64,000 nucleotides of DNA from assembly GCA_025359505.1 (NCBI GenBank), contig JANYHH010000067.1:1-64000 (forward strand). Reading direction: 5' to 3'. How positions within the stretch are numbered: the stretch's first letter is position 1; every line of letters starts with the position of its first letter. This document shows positions 33,899-42,869 of the stretch, piece by piece. The translations under genes and the position numbers were made by a program. Origin of the DNA: Deinococcales bacterium. Lineage in GTDB: Bacteria; Deinococcota; Deinococci; Deinococcales; JAAFIG01. A model generated the notes under the pieces. That model was given only the letters and a program-made list of their open reading frames with translations, was not told the origin of the DNA and ran no database searches.

Positions 33899-34465
33899 GT
33901 GAGCCAGCTACGCATTTCCGGTTCGGTGCTGGCGGGTGGTCGCTCGAGCCGCTTCAAAACCGACAAAGCCCTGCACGTCTGGCATGACAAAACCCTGCTT
34001 GAGCACGCGCTGGGTTCGCTGATCGGTTGCTTTGAACGCTTCGTCGTCGGCGGCAATTACCAGCTTGACGGGATCGCGGTCTACCCAGACCTCGAGCCGC
34101 ACGCGGGCAGTCTGCGCGGGTTGGCGCGGGCGCTCGAGTTGGCACGGTGCGAGCGCGTGGCGGTCACGGCCTGCGATATGCCCAATCTCACCAGCGCGTA
34201 CTGGAACTGGCTGATGACCATGATGCCGTGCGACGTATTGATCCCGCGCAATGCGAGCGGCGACCTCGAGCCGCTGGCAGCGATCTACTCCAAAGCCTGC
34301 CTGCCGTTCGTGCAGCGCAACCTCGAGCGGGGAAGGTTGAAGATGACGGGCTGGTGGGATGCCAGTTTGAGCGTCACGGTGGTCGACTGGACTGTGGTGC
34401 AATCGCAGTTCGGGGAAGACGTGTTTGTGAACGCCAACACACCTGATGCTCTCGAGCCGCGCTGA
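33899..34465 (+). CDS. mobA: Molybdenum cofactor guanylyltransferase MobA-like
   Basis: 188 residues. Nucleotidyltransferase fold with SVLAGGRSSRFKTDKAL (residues 9-25), the NTP-binding loop, and ACDMPNL as the metal-binding Asp motif. MobA adds GMP to molybdopterin to make the bis-MGD cofactor. GTG 33899 is 9 nt after GAGGA. An orphan ModA-like molybdate-binding protein is at 47.7 kb; no molybdoenzyme is in the window. Confidence 0.88.
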   Translation: MSQLRISGSVLAGGRSSRFKTDKALHVWHDKTLLEHALGSLIGCFERFVVGGNYQLDGIAVYPDLEPHAGSLRGLARALELARCERVAVTACDMPNLTSAYWNWLMTMMPCDVLIPRNASGDLEPLAAIYSKACLPFVQRNLERGRLKMTGWWDASLSVTVVDWTVVQSQFGEDVFVNANTPDALEPR

Positions 34466-34596
34466 GTTTGCCTGCCCTCGAGCTGATGTGAGCGTGACTT
34501 CATCCGACTTCCATCTTCGGGGTCTACGATCAAATCAGTTGCCAATCACAATTGCTGGTCGGGCAACGCAAATTGAAGCGAGACAAGGGAGTCAAT

Positions 34597-34980
34597 ATGG
34601 GATTACTGGATGGACTGCTGACAGGTGTGGCTGGCGCGGCGATTTTCGGTGCGGTTTCCAAGCTGGTGAACGATCACGGTGGTGTGCAGGGAATGATGAA
34701 CACGTTCTCGCAAAAGGGTCTGGGCGGCGCGGTCGAAAGCTGGATGGGTACGGGGCCCAATCAAGCCGTCACGCCAGACCAGATTCATCAGGCGCTCGGG
34801 GCGGACAAAGTTGCCGAACTGGCCCACCAAGCGGGCGTCACGCCACAAGAAATGAGTACGCACCTCGCCAATACGTTGCCCAAAGTCGTGGATCAACTGA
34901 CGCCGAACGGTACGGTTCCACCAGCGCCGACTGCGCCCGGTGCAAACCCGCTGGACGCGATCAAGCACCTGTTCGGTTGA
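34597..34980 (+). CDS. YidB/DUF937-family protein
   Basis: 127 residues. MGLLDGLLTGVAGAAIFGAV opening, GGAVESWMGTGPNQAVTPDQ and ALGADKVAELAHQAGVTPQE are the typical blocks of the YidB family, function unknown. AAGGGAG sits 6 nt before ATG 34597. Confidence 0.88.
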   Translation: MGLLDGLLTGVAGAAIFGAVSKLVNDHGGVQGMMNTFSQKGLGGAVESWMGTGPNQAVTPDQIHQALGADKVAELAHQAGVTPQEMSTHLANTLPKVVDQLTPNGTVPPAPTAPGANPLDAIKHLFG

Positions 34981-35030
34981 ATCTCGAGCGCACGCACCTC
35001 GAGCCATTCGCGCATGGAAGGTGGGATCAC

Positions 35031-35600
35031 ATGAAACGTATTCGTGATTTGCTATTGGCGGCCTTGATCGTTCCCGCACTGATGGTCGGGACACTGCTCC
35101 AAACCACCGCCCCGACACTCGCCCAAACCGCCAGTGCCAGCGCCACCGTGGATGTCAACACCGCCACCACCGTGCAACTCCAGACTTTGCCGGGCGTCGG
35201 GCCCGCCACGGCTGATGCGATCATCAAAGCCCGCCCGTTCAGCGACCTCAAAGATTTTCAGGCCCGCGTCAAAGGACTGAGCGCGGCCGACATCGCCAAA
35301 CTCACGCCGCTCGTGACCTTCAGCGGCGCAGCACCCGCGACTGGCTCGGGTAGCGGCAAGAGTGCGACGGCTGCTGGGACGGACGCCAAAATCGCCGCGC
35401 TTAAAAAAAGCGGCAAGATCATCAACGTCAACACCGCCAGCGCCGCCGACCTGCAATTGCTGCCGCACGTCGGTGACAAGACGGCTGCGGAGATCATCAA
35501 GAACCGTCCGTACAAAGATTTGAACGACCTAAAAACCAAGGTCAAAGGCATCGGCGATAAGAGCGCGAGTGACCTCGCGCCGTTCATCAGCTTCAAGTAA
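35031..35600 (+). CDS. Exported protein with two ComEA-like helix-hairpin-helix domains
   Basis: 189 residues. Signal peptide (LLLAALIVPALMVGTLLQTT...LAQ) then two HhH DNA-binding domains, VDVNTATTVQLQTLPGVGPA and INVNTASAADLQLLPHVGDK, separated by a Gly/Ser-rich linker. ComEA binds incoming DNA outside the membrane during transformation; a tandem pair is less common than a single copy. SD AAGGTGGG is 6 nt before ATG 35031. A PilT is encoded at 2.7 kb, so uptake by pili is possible. Confidence 0.87.
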   Translation: MKRIRDLLLAALIVPALMVGTLLQTTAPTLAQTASASATVDVNTATTVQLQTLPGVGPATADAIIKARPFSDLKDFQARVKGLSAADIAKLTPLVTFSGAAPATGSGSGKSATAAGTDAKIAALKKSGKIINVNTASAADLQLLPHVGDKTAAEIIKNRPYKDLNDLKTKVKGIGDKSASDLAPFISFK

Positions 35601-35618
35601 ATTTTATTGCAGTACGGA

Positions 35619-35651
35619 TTGGCTCGAGTACGGTCACTCGAGCCAAATTTT
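35619..35651 (+). terminator. Terminator after the ComEA-like gene
   Basis: TTGGCTCGAGT and ACTCGAGCCAA form an 11-bp perfect stem with a 6-nt loop, followed by ATTTT. It separates convergent genes and can serve both; each arm contains CTCGAG. Confidence 0.7.
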
Positions 35652-35671
35652 CGCACCAACCTCGAGCCGCG

Positions 35672-36850
35672 CTACGCTGCTTTCCACATCCGAGCCGCCT
35701 CGAGCCGCTTGTCGATGCTCGGATGGTCGTGCAGCCAGATTTCGACCCAGCGCGGCGGGTTTGGATCGGTCAGGTTTTCACTGGCCAGCACGCGAAACGC
35801 AGCTTCGAAAGCGGGCTTGTTCTGGGTGATTTGTAGCGCGTACCGATCGGCGCGGTACTCCATGCGGCGCTTGTAGGCGTTAATCAACAAGCTCGCCAGT
35901 TGCCCAATCAGCGTGAACGACAGCATCAGCAGCGGCAATGTGGCGATGTCTCCCGCGCCCTGCAAGCCAAACTGCGTGCCAACGCTGGTGAACAACCACT
36001 GCGCGACCGCGATCACGACGATGATCTGAACAGCGCTCATCACGACCAGCACGGGCACATCGCGGTGAATTTTATGGCCCAACTCGTGCGCCAGTACGAC
36101 CTCGACGCCAGCGGGATCAATTTTCTCAAGTAATGTGTCGGTGATGATGACTTCCGTGCCGACGCCATCGGGTGACAGCATCGCGTTCATGCCCTTGGTT
36201 TTGGCGCTGACTTCTAACTTGCTGACCTTGCTCAGGCGCACGCCCGCTTTGCCGAACACGTTCCTGATCCGCCCCTCGAGATCGGGATCGGCAATCGGAC
36301 TGGATTTATGGTTCAGCCGCGCCAGTTTCGGTGCGAAGAACAACATCGCGCCGAACAGCAAAGCGATCAATCCCAGTGCCAGTGGAAACCAGAGGTCTGG
36401 AAAGCTCCTAAAAATCGTGTACAACCCCAAAAATAGCACGCTCGAGATCGCTGTACCGACCGCCACACCTTTGAGCTGATCGACCAGCCAGCCACTGAAA
36501 TTTTGCTTCAGCAGCCCAAAACGCTTGCCTTGCACGTACCCAAAGTAAACCTCGAGCGGGAATTCTAAGAGCGCCGCTAGCAGCCCAAAGACCAAGATGA
36601 ACGCCAGCGTGGGCAGCAACGCGTTGCCGCCGAGGGCGTCGCGCAGGGTGCTGGACGCGCCAGTCACGGTGAACAGCGTCAAAAAAACGAGGCTCAAAGC
36701 GAGACTGATGATCGCGCTCAGTACTTTCAGGCGTTCCCTTGACTGGGCTTGAGCGAGTTTCTCACCGCTCAGCACGGCACTGACCTCGAGCGCGTTGTCC
36801 TCGAGCGCGTTGTCCTCGAGCCGAATGTTGGAATTGCTGGGCTGATTCAT
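35672..36850 (-). CDS. M48-family membrane metalloprotease
   Basis: 392 residues of the Ste24/HtpX-like group. Zinc site HELGH at 255-259 (His255, Glu256, His259) and the third ligand region EYRADRYAL; several membrane helices before and after it, with EFPLEVYFGYVQGKRFGLLK as in CAAX prenyl protease 1. A role in membrane protein quality control is likely. GAGGAG precedes ATG 36850 by about 9 nt. The N-terminus contains LEDNALEDNALE, encoded by two 15-bp tandem units with CTCGAG (36786-36821). Confidence 0.92.
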   Translation of the reverse strand: MNQPSNSNIRLEDNALEDNALEVSAVLSGEKLAQAQSRERLKVLSAIISLALSLVFLTLFTVTGASSTLRDALGGNALLPTLAFILVFGLLAALLEFPLEVYFGYVQGKRFGLLKQNFSGWLVDQLKGVAVGTAISSVLFLGLYTIFRSFPDLWFPLALGLIALLFGAMLFFAPKLARLNHKSSPIADPDLEGRIRNVFGKAGVRLSKVSKLEVSAKTKGMNAMLSPDGVGTEVIITDTLLEKIDPAGVEVVLAHELGHKIHRDVPVLVVMSAVQIIVVIAVAQWLFTSVGTQFGLQGAGDIATLPLLMLSFTLIGQLASLLINAYKRRMEYRADRYALQITQNKPAFEAAFRVLASENLTDPNPPRWVEIWLHDHPSIDKRLEAARMWKAA

Positions 36851-36950
36851 ATTGATGAACTCCTCGTGCAGCACTGTAATGTTGAGCCGATGATCTCGAG
36901 CGTGTTCCGTGCCACGCTGAGGCGCTGGATTGGGCTGTTACGCTGCTTGG

Positions 36951-37727
36951 ATGCCTCGAGTTCCCACGCTACCAGCCAAGTTTACGCTGCCCGCCATCGC
37001 GTGGGCTTACCTCGCACTGATCGCGGGGATGTTGCTCAGTTACGCCCTCGTTCCAGCGGTGCGAGCAGCGGCGCTCGAGGCGTATCGCCTGCTCGCCAGC
37101 GATGACCGCACTGCGTTGCAGATCTGGGTGCAGGGTTTTGGCTGGTGGGGCCCGGTGCTGATCGTGACCTTGATGATCGCGCAGACGCTGCTGTCGTTCG
37201 TGCCGATGATTCTGGTGCTGCTGGTCAGTGTGATGGCGTATGGGCCGGTGTACGGCGCACTGCTCGGGTGGTTCGGGGCGATCATCGCGGCGCTGCTGGG
37301 CTACGGCATCGGGCTGGTGTTCGGCGCTCGCCTTGCCGAGCGTTTCGTCACGCTCAGCCTCCGCGCCTTGATCGAAACCAACGTCCAGCGCTACGGCGCG
37401 TGGGCGATTCTGGCGTTGCGGCTTTCGCCGCTCGTGCCATCCGATGGTGTCAGCTTCGTCGCGGGGTTGGTTCGGATGCGCGTCTGGCCGTTCACACTGG
37501 CGACCATCGCGGGCGTCACGCCGATTGCCGTAGCCGTGGGATATTTCGGCTCGAGCATCGAGCGTTTGCAGCTCGGGATCGTGGTCATCACCGCGCTGAG
37601 TTTGATTGCACTGGTCGCGTTCGTGCTGTTCGACCGCGCTAAACGAAACGCAGTACCTGAAGACATTGCGAACGCCGACCTCGAGCCAAACAAACCAGAG
37701 GAGACTCGAGCGTCAATTGAGGCTTGA
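36951..37727 (+). CDS. TVP38/TMEM64-family (DedA-like) membrane protein
   Basis: 258 residues. Membrane helices at the N-terminus, then the VTT domain FVPMILVLLVSVMAYGPVYG, LLGWFGAIIAALLGYGIGLV and RLSPLVPSDGVSFVAGLVRM. Such proteins move lipids or help with membrane integrity. TACGCT at 36939-36944 is 6 nt before ATG 36951. Its 3' end overlaps the convergent DUF309 gene by 89 bp. Confidence 0.88.
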   Translation: MPRVPTLPAKFTLPAIAWAYLALIAGMLLSYALVPAVRAAALEAYRLLASDDRTALQIWVQGFGWWGPVLIVTLMIAQTLLSFVPMILVLLVSVMAYGPVYGALLGWFGAIIAALLGYGIGLVFGARLAERFVTLSLRALIETNVQRYGAWAILALRLSPLVPSDGVSFVAGLVRMRVWPFTLATIAGVTPIAVAVGYFGSSIERLQLGIVVITALSLIALVAFVLFDRAKRNAVPEDIANADLEPNKPEETRASIEA

Positions 37728-38046
37728 ATGCCTGATCCCCCAGCGCCCGCAGCACCTCGAGCTTCAATACCTCTACGTCGATGCCATCTCGAGCCGCGTA
37801 ATCGTTACCGATCCCCCCTAACCGCCGCAGGGCTTTGTCGTAATTGCGTTGCCCGCCCAATGCGTTGTCGTAATGCCAGCGTTTGTGCAGCGCGGCTGCC
37901 AGCAGAATCAGTCCCTGCACGTAACTCGCCTCACGCAGGTCTCCGCTCGCCTTGGCTGCGTTCCACGGTACTTCCCAGACCTCGTGGGCTTCCCAGTATT
38001 CGCCGGCGTTGAACAGCCGCGCCCCGCTCATCATCTCGAGCCGCAT
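37639..38046 (-). CDS. DUF309 domain protein
   Basis: 135 residues. GARLFNAGEYWEAHEVWEVP and the following helices (EASYVQGLILLAAALHK) are the DUF309 block, function unknown. ATG 38046 shares one base with the stop of the TPR gene (TGATG), so the two form an operon. The last 29 codons run into the TVP38-like gene on the other strand, longer than expected for the domain; a mutated stop could explain it. Confidence 0.82.
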   Translation of the reverse strand: MRLEMMSGARLFNAGEYWEAHEVWEVPWNAAKASGDLREASYVQGLILLAAALHKRWHYDNALGGQRNYDKALRRLGGIGNDYAARDGIDVEVLKLEVLRALGDQAFKPQLTLESPLVCLARGRRSQCLQVLRFV

Positions 38047-38804
38047 CAGCGCACGCTCAGTGCGTCTAAGGCGTCCCGTGCGATTTGCATGTTCGGGTTC
38101 AGCGACAGCGCCGAGCGGTACGCGAGCCGCGCCGCGTCGAAGCGTCCCAGTTGCTCGAGGGTGCGCCCGCGAGTGAACTGCGCTTCTGCATACGCCGGGT
38201 GCTTGGCGTAACCCAGCGCAAACAGCGTCACGGAGCGCTCCAGCACAGGCTCGGCGCGTTCCGGCTCGCTTAAACTCAAGTAAATCACGCCCTGATTGAG
38301 CCACCCGAACGGTTGCGAGGCATCAATCCGCACCGCGCGGCGATACGCCTCGAGCGCTTGACGCAAATCGCCGCTGCGCCACGCGATCGCCCCCCAGTCC
38401 ATCGCAAAGCGGTACGTTTCCTTGATGCCGGACGCCTTCGGATCGCCGCCTGCGGCCACGCGCAGATTGCTCAGGGCCAATTGGGTCTTCCCCTGCGCGG
38501 CTTGCACCAAGCCCATCTGCCAGTAATACTCTGAACGCGGCGAGCCAGCGCGAAAGGCAATGCTGATCTGATCGGCCGCCCTCCCCAGATTGACCACGCC
38601 GCCAGACAGGTAATACGCTCTCGAGAGCAGAAAATGCGCTTCGGTATCGCCGGGTTTGACGCGCAGGTGCGATTCTAAACGCGGGATCACGCTGAGAAAA
38701 TCACCTTGCTCCAAACGATTTCTCAGCACGCTCAGGTCAGCAGTCGCTTGAGCCAACACGCTCGAGACGCACAAGATCAGCAGGATCAGCAAACGTTGGG
38801 GCAT
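38046..38804 (-). CDS. Exported TPR protein
   Basis: 252 residues. Signal peptide RLLILLILCVSSVLAQA followed by TPR units (GDTEAHFLLSRAYYLSGGVV, GWLNQGVIYLSLSEPERAEP, DAARLAYRSALSLNPN). Probably a periplasmic scaffold. It precedes the DUF309 gene, and follows hsp20 by only a few bases. Confidence 0.85.
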   Translation of the reverse strand: MPQRLLILLILCVSSVLAQATADLSVLRNRLEQGDFLSVIPRLESHLRVKPGDTEAHFLLSRAYYLSGGVVNLGRAADQISIAFRAGSPRSEYYWQMGLVQAAQGKTQLALSNLRVAAGGDPKASGIKETYRFAMDWGAIAWRSGDLRQALEAYRRAVRIDASQPFGWLNQGVIYLSLSEPERAEPVLERSVTLFALGYAKHPAYAEAQFTRGRTLEQLGRFDAARLAYRSALSLNPNMQIARDALDALSVR

Positions 38805-38809
38805 TGAAC

Positions 38810-39196
38810 TTACCCGCTGCCCACGGTGATCGTGTCGCCCAATTTGCGAAAGCGAATCTCGAGCTGCCCAGCGCGGTACTGCGCGACTGCCGAGCCGGGT
38901 TCGACCGCCACGGGAATCTCGAGTTCGCGCTGAAAATGCCCGGTTGGCCGTTCACTGTGCAAGGCTGAGCCGTAACGCTGCGCCTCGCGCCCGCCACTGA
39001 CGGCGATCCGCTGCCCGTCGTGGGCGATTTCAAGCGTCGTGATCTCCAAGCCCGGCGCGTCCATCACCAGCAGCAGATCCGAGCCTGACTCGTACCAATC
39101 GCTCGCGGGTCGCCAACCAGCCGATTGACTGATCTGCGTCACGCGCTCGCGGATTTTGGCGAGTTGTGAGAGCGGTTGCCACGTCTGCAAATCCAT
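38810..39196 (-). CDS. Small heat-shock protein, Hsp20 family
   Basis: 128 residues. The alpha-crystallin domain is seen: LLLVMDAPGLEITTLEIAHD, GHFQRELEIPVAVEPGSAVA and QYRAGQLEIRF. ATP-independent holdase. TAGCAT ends 6 nt before the ATG on this strand. The stop lies 5 nt before the TPR gene, so the three genes are probably co-transcribed. Confidence 0.88.
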   Translation of the reverse strand: MDLQTWQPLSQLAKIRERVTQISQSAGWRPASDWYESGSDLLLVMDAPGLEITTLEIAHDGQRIAVSGGREAQRYGSALHSERPTGHFQRELEIPVAVEPGSAVAQYRAGQLEIRFRKLGDTITVGSG

Positions 39197-39287
39197 AGCC
39201 AGATGCTACACCGCCTCACTTGAGCTTTGCCGGCTCGAGTGAACAGTTTTGGTTAGCGCTCGAGCTTGGAAATCGATTGAACAAATC

Positions 39288-39315
39288 GTAGGGGCTTGCC
39301 ACTGCAAGCCTCTAC
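39288..39315. repeat. Interspersed inverted repeat
   Basis: GTAGGGGCTTGC and GCAAGCCTCTAC pair with one mismatch around a 4-nt loop. A related GTGCAAGCCCCTAC occurs near 15461. It lies between hsp20 and ppa. Confidence 0.5.
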
Positions 39316-39387
39316 AGCCGCGCAGCCCGATGCCAACAACATCACGAGACTCGAGGCTTTGACGAAAGCCCCGAGCAGCGCCTCAAC

Positions 39388-39924
39388 CTATTTCTTGGCG
39401 TCTTTAGCGCGTTGCATCGCCTCGAGCACGATCTTCATCGCTTCGCCCTTGTCGCGCCAGCCTTTGGTTTCCACGCTTTTACCTTCCAAGGATTTGTACT
39501 CGGCGAAGAAGTGTTCGATCTCCGCCAGTCTGTGCTGCTGCACGTCTGCCAGCGTCACGCGGTCATCCCAGCGCGGATCGTTGGCGGGCACGGCCAGCAC
39601 CTTTTCGTCGTCGCCCTTGTCATCCTGCATCACCAGTACGCCAACGACCCGCGCCTCGACCATCACGCCGACGTGAAAAGCGTGCGTGCTGAGCAGCACG
39701 ACATCCAGCGGATCGCCGTCGCCGCCGAGCGTGCTGGGGATGAAGCCGTAATCACCGGGGTAGGACATGCTGGCGTACAACACGCGGTCGAGTTTAATCA
39801 CTCCAAACTCTTTGTCGTACTCGTATTTATTTGAAGAGTTGCGCGGCACTTCGATGATGACGTTGACGATTTCCGGAGCGTCCTTGCCAGCGGGAATTTC
39901 GTAAAGATTCATTGGTGTTTGCAT
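39388..39924 (-). CDS. ppa: Inorganic pyrophosphatase
   Basis: 178 residues, family I. Hydrolyses pyrophosphate to two phosphates. NKYEYDKEFGVIKLDRVLY, YPGDYGFIPSTLGGDGDPLD and VPANDPRWDD carry the metal-binding Asp/Glu residues. AAAGGA lies 4-5 nt before ATG 39924. Its leader consists of a tandem 34-bp duplication (next entry). Confidence 0.96.
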   Translation of the reverse strand: MQTPMNLYEIPAGKDAPEIVNVIIEVPRNSSNKYEYDKEFGVIKLDRVLYASMSYPGDYGFIPSTLGGDGDPLDVVLLSTHAFHVGVMVEARVVGVLVMQDDKGDDEKVLAVPANDPRWDDRVTLADVQQHRLAEIEHFFAEYKSLEGKSVETKGWRDKGEAMKIVLEAMQRAKDAKK

Positions 39925-39931
39925 GGTGTCC

Positions 39932-39999
39932 TTTGTGGCTCGAGGCAATCTTGAGCCGGATTAACTTTGTGGCTCGAGGCAATCTCGAGCCGGATTGAC
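39932..39999. repeat. Tandem 34-bp repeat in the ppa leader
   Basis: Two adjacent copies, 39932-39965 and 39966-39999, differ at only two positions; one difference turns CTTGAG into CTCGAG. Each copy is itself a hairpin (GGCTCGAG, loop GCAAT, CTCGAGCC in copy two). The copy nearest ppa carries the hairpin just before the SD region. Confidence 0.8.
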
Positions 40000-40058
40000 A
40001 TGGTGACGCGGCGTATGGGAGCAGGGCAAGTGCGCTCGCTCGAGGTAAAGTCTACTTC

Positions 40059-40991
40059 GTGTTAAAGATTCCCGTGCTGGCTGGCCCGACCGCCAGCGGC
40101 AAAACCGCGCTGAGTTTAGAGCTGGCGCAACGTTACCCGCTCGAGGTGATCTCAGCCGACGCGATGATGGTGTACCGTCAGCTCGATGTTGGCACGGCCA
40201 AACCCACGCGGCTCGAGCGCGGTGAAGTGCCGCATCATTTGATCGACATCGCCGATCCGAACACGGATTTCAGCGTGACCGAGTGGGTTGTGGCGGCCGA
40301 GGGTGCGATTGCGGAGGTCGTTGAGCGCGGACGCATTCCGCTGGTTGTCGGCGGCACGGGTTTCTACATCCGCGCCCTGTCGCAGGGTCTGCCGAGCGCC
40401 CCGCCGAGCGACGCAAACGCCATGCAGCGGCTCGAGGTTGAACTCAAGAAGCAGGGTTTAGACAGCATGATCGCTGAACTGGGTGCGGTCAGCCCGAGCG
40501 ACGCGGAGCGCACGCAGCGCAACCCGCGCCGCGTCCTGCGGGCGTTGGAGATTCTGCGCGGCACGGGTCGCGCCCCCGCGACCTTTGAGCCTCGAGCACC
40601 GCGTTTTTCATTTGAGAAGTTCGTGCTGCTGCCCGATAAAGCGCTGCTCGAGACGCGGATCGCCGCTCGCACGAGTGCCATGCTGAGTGGCGGTCTGCTC
40701 GAGGAGGCGCGGGGGTTGCTCAAAGCCTTCAGCCGCGATGGGCGGCGGGCGACGAGCTTTCAGGCCATCGGTTACAAGCAAGCACTCGACCACTTACTGG
40801 GCGTGCCAGACGATGCGGGCGTGGTGCAACACATCAGCTTGGAGGAAACAGAGCGGCGCATCAGCCTCGCCACACGGCAGTACGCCAAGCGCCAAGCGAC
40901 GTGGTTCGCCCGCGAGCCGGACGCGCAGATTTTTCGCACTTTGCCCGAGATCAAATCAGCCCTCGAGACCGCGCTCAGAGCATGGTGCTAA
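40059..40991 (+). CDS. miaA: tRNA dimethylallyltransferase MiaA
   Basis: 310 residues. Adds a dimethylallyl group to A37 of tRNAs reading UNN codons. [18 protein letters not shown] (P-loop, residues 9-16), [30 protein letters not shown] and [13 protein letters not shown] are signature blocks. GTG 40059 follows TAAAGT (40046-40051) by 7 nt. Confidence 0.96.
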   Translation: MLKIPVLAGPTASGKTALSLELAQRYPLEVISADAMMVYRQLDVGTAKPTRLERGEVPHHLIDIADPNTDFSVTEWVVAAEGAIAEVVERGRIPLVVGGTGFYIRALSQGLPSAPPSDANAMQRLEVELKKQGLDSMIAELGAVSPSDAERTQRNPRRVLRALEILRGTGRAPATFEPRAPRFSFEKFVLLPDKALLETRIAARTSAMLSGGLLEEARGLLKAFSRDGRRATSFQAIGYKQALDHLLGVPDDAGVVQHISLEETERRISLATRQYAKRQATWFAREPDAQIFRTLPEIKSALETALRAWC

Positions 40992-41002
40992 AATCTTGCC
41001 TT

Positions 41003-41416
41003 ATGGAGCGCAGAATTCGGGTTTTGATTGCCAAACCGGGCTTGGATGGTCACGACAGAGGCGCGAAAATCATCGCCCGCGCCCTGCGCGACGCAGGCAT
41101 GGAAGTGATCTATACGGGCTTGCGGCAGACCAGCGCGATGATCGTGGGCGCAGCCGTGCAGGAGGACGTGGACGCGATTGGGCTGTCGATCCTCAGCGGG
41201 GCGCACCTGCATTACTTCAAGGAAATCAAAGCCTTGCTCGAGGAGCGCAGCGCGACAGACATCCTGCTGTTTGGCGGTGGCATCATCCCCGAAAGCGATG
41301 TTGCGACGCTCGAGGCGCTCGGCGTCCACGGAATCTTCACGCCGGGCACGAGTACGGGCGATGTCGTAGAGTTTCTGCAAAAGGCCGTGCCGCAGCGCTG
41401 GGCGCAGCTTTCGTAA
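41003..41416 (+). CDS. Cobalamin-binding domain protein (methylmalonyl-CoA mutase small-subunit type)
   Basis: 137 residues. [20 protein letters not shown] holds the DxHxxG B12-ligand motif (His17), with LSILSGAH and LLFGGGIIP as the further B12-contact loops. It matches the C-terminal domain of methylmalonyl-CoA mutase, supplied as a separate chain; the catalytic chain is not in the window. TAAAAT at 40989-40994 lies 8 nt before ATG 41003. Confidence 0.92.
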   Translation: MERRIRVLIAKPGLDGHDRGAKIIARALRDAGMEVIYTGLRQTSAMIVGAAVQEDVDAIGLSILSGAHLHYFKEIKALLEERSATDILLFGGGIIPESDVATLEALGVHGIFTPGTSTGDVVEFLQKAVPQRWAQLS

Positions 41417-41566
41417 ACGCAGTCAGAATCGCTGCTCGAGTCTCATAGCTCGAGTTACCGTCATAGACGGTGTTTGAGCTGGGAAGCCTTGGTTGACCTC
41501 GAGCCAAGCCTCATCCACCCGTTTGGTGTGCAGCAGCGCTTTTTTGGGCGTGTAAGATAACCCACC

Positions 41567-42394
41567 GTGTTCGGCAACCTCTTCCAGCAATCGCTCAAGG
41601 CTCGCCCTCGAGTCGAGTACGTCAGTGAGTATTTTTTCAGGCCCATCGCGCATCTGTGCGTGCTGGTGTTACTGCCGCTGCGCGTCGCCCCGACGTGGCT
41701 GGTGGTGTTTCACACTTGCCTCGGGGTTTTGGCGAGTGTACTGATCGCGGGCGGTCAACTGATTTGGGCGGCTGCGCTGATTCAGATTAAAACCGTGCTT
41801 GACAACGCGGACGGGCAATTGGCTCGAGCATCAAACATGACATCGGAAACGGGACGGTACTTGGACACCGAGGGCGATTTCATCGTCAATGCGGCGCTGT
41901 TCGCTGGGTTAGGTGCGTTCACGGGGTACTGGGGAATCGCGCTGCTGGCGTTTGCGGTCTTCACGTTGCTGCTGTCCATCGACTTCAACTGGGAGTACCA
42001 GTACCGCACCGAGCGCGGCGAGGGTTTCCGCGCCTCACCAGACTCGAGCCGTGAGAATCAGGTTGTGCTGCGGGGCTTGCAGCACTTTTACGACATCATC
42101 TTCAAACCGCAAGACCTGTGGATCAGGCGCGTGGCTGAAATGCGGTTCGCTGCTCTGTACGCCCGCCATCCGAACGCCGATGCTCGAGCCGCTGCACGCT
42201 TGGCGTACTTTGATGCCGACAGCCTGCTGGTGCTGGCGAACCTCGAGTTGAGCACGCAACTGCTGATTCTGGGGATCTGTCTGGTGCTGGGTGCACCAAT
42301 CGTTTTCCTGTGGTTCGTGCTGCTGTGCGGCGCGGTTGTGCTGTTGCTGCAATTGCGCCGCGAAACCCGAGCCGTGGCCGTATTGCGCGGCTGA
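41567..42394 (+). CDS. CDP-alcohol phosphatidyltransferase
   Basis: 275 residues, membrane enzyme. The complete family motif is seen: DNADGQLAR, then a Gly and the two further Asp residues in GRYLDTEGD (Asp79, Asp82, Asp100, Asp104). It transfers a phosphatidyl group from CDP-diacylglycerol to an alcohol (e.g. inositol, glycerol-P). About 100 extra residues follow between helices. GTG 41567 is 8 nt after TAAGAT. Acceptor unknown. Confidence 0.9.
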   Translation: MFGNLFQQSLKARPRVEYVSEYFFRPIAHLCVLVLLPLRVAPTWLVVFHTCLGVLASVLIAGGQLIWAAALIQIKTVLDNADGQLARASNMTSETGRYLDTEGDFIVNAALFAGLGAFTGYWGIALLAFAVFTLLLSIDFNWEYQYRTERGEGFRASPDSSRENQVVLRGLQHFYDIIFKPQDLWIRRVAEMRFAALYARHPNADARAAARLAYFDADSLLVLANLELSTQLLILGICLVLGAPIVFLWFVLLCGAVVLLLQLRRETRAVAVLRG

Positions 42395-42434
42395 ATGCAG
42401 CATTGCCCTCGCTCGAGCGCGTAGGCTTATTCGT

Positions 42435-42869
42435 GTGAGTGAACCTGTTGTCAAAAAATACCCGTTGCCCGCCGTCGCCGCGCTGATCGCTGGCCCATCG
42501 GGACGCGTGCTGATCGTGCAAACCCATAAGTGGAGCGGCTACTGGGGCGTGCCGGGCGGCAAAGTCGATTACGGTGAGGACATCCTGACCGCACTGCGCC
42601 GCGAGATGCGCGAAGAGGTCGGTTTGGAGATCCGCGATGAGCAATACGCGTTTCTGTCCGAAATCATTGAGGACAAAGATTTTCACAAACCGATGCACTT
42701 CATCAGTTTGGAGTACGTCGCCCGCAGTGATTCTGAAAAGACAGTCTTCAACGAGGAGATCGCGCAAGGCGCGTGGGTGACGCTCGAGCAGGCACTCACG
42801 TATCCAATCAACTCCTACACCAAGAAGCTGCTCGAGTGGTGCGTTGAGAATGGCTTCCCCAATGGTTAA
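42435..42869 (+). CDS. Nudix hydrolase
   Basis: 144 residues. Nudix box GGKVDYGEDILTALRREMRE, continuing EVGLEI, is complete (Gx5Ex7REUxEExGU). The WSGYWGVPGGKV lead-in resembles MutT/ADP-ribose type enzymes. GTG 42435 lies 7 nt after TAGGCT (42422-42427). Substrate not predictable. Overlaps the SDR start. Confidence 0.9.
   Translation: MSEPVVKKYPLPAVAALIAGPSGRVLIVQTHKWSGYWGVPGGKVDYGEDILTALRREMREEVGLEIRDEQYAFLSEIIEDKDFHKPMHFISLEYVARSDSEKTVFNEEIAQGAWVTLEQALTYPINSYTKKLLEWCVENGFPNG

Noticed and set aside
41423-41653. 76-residue minus-strand ORF before the CDP-alcohol transferase
   Set aside because: It overlaps the start of a certain gene by 87 bp, has no -10 or SD of the type seen here and no recognisable domain.
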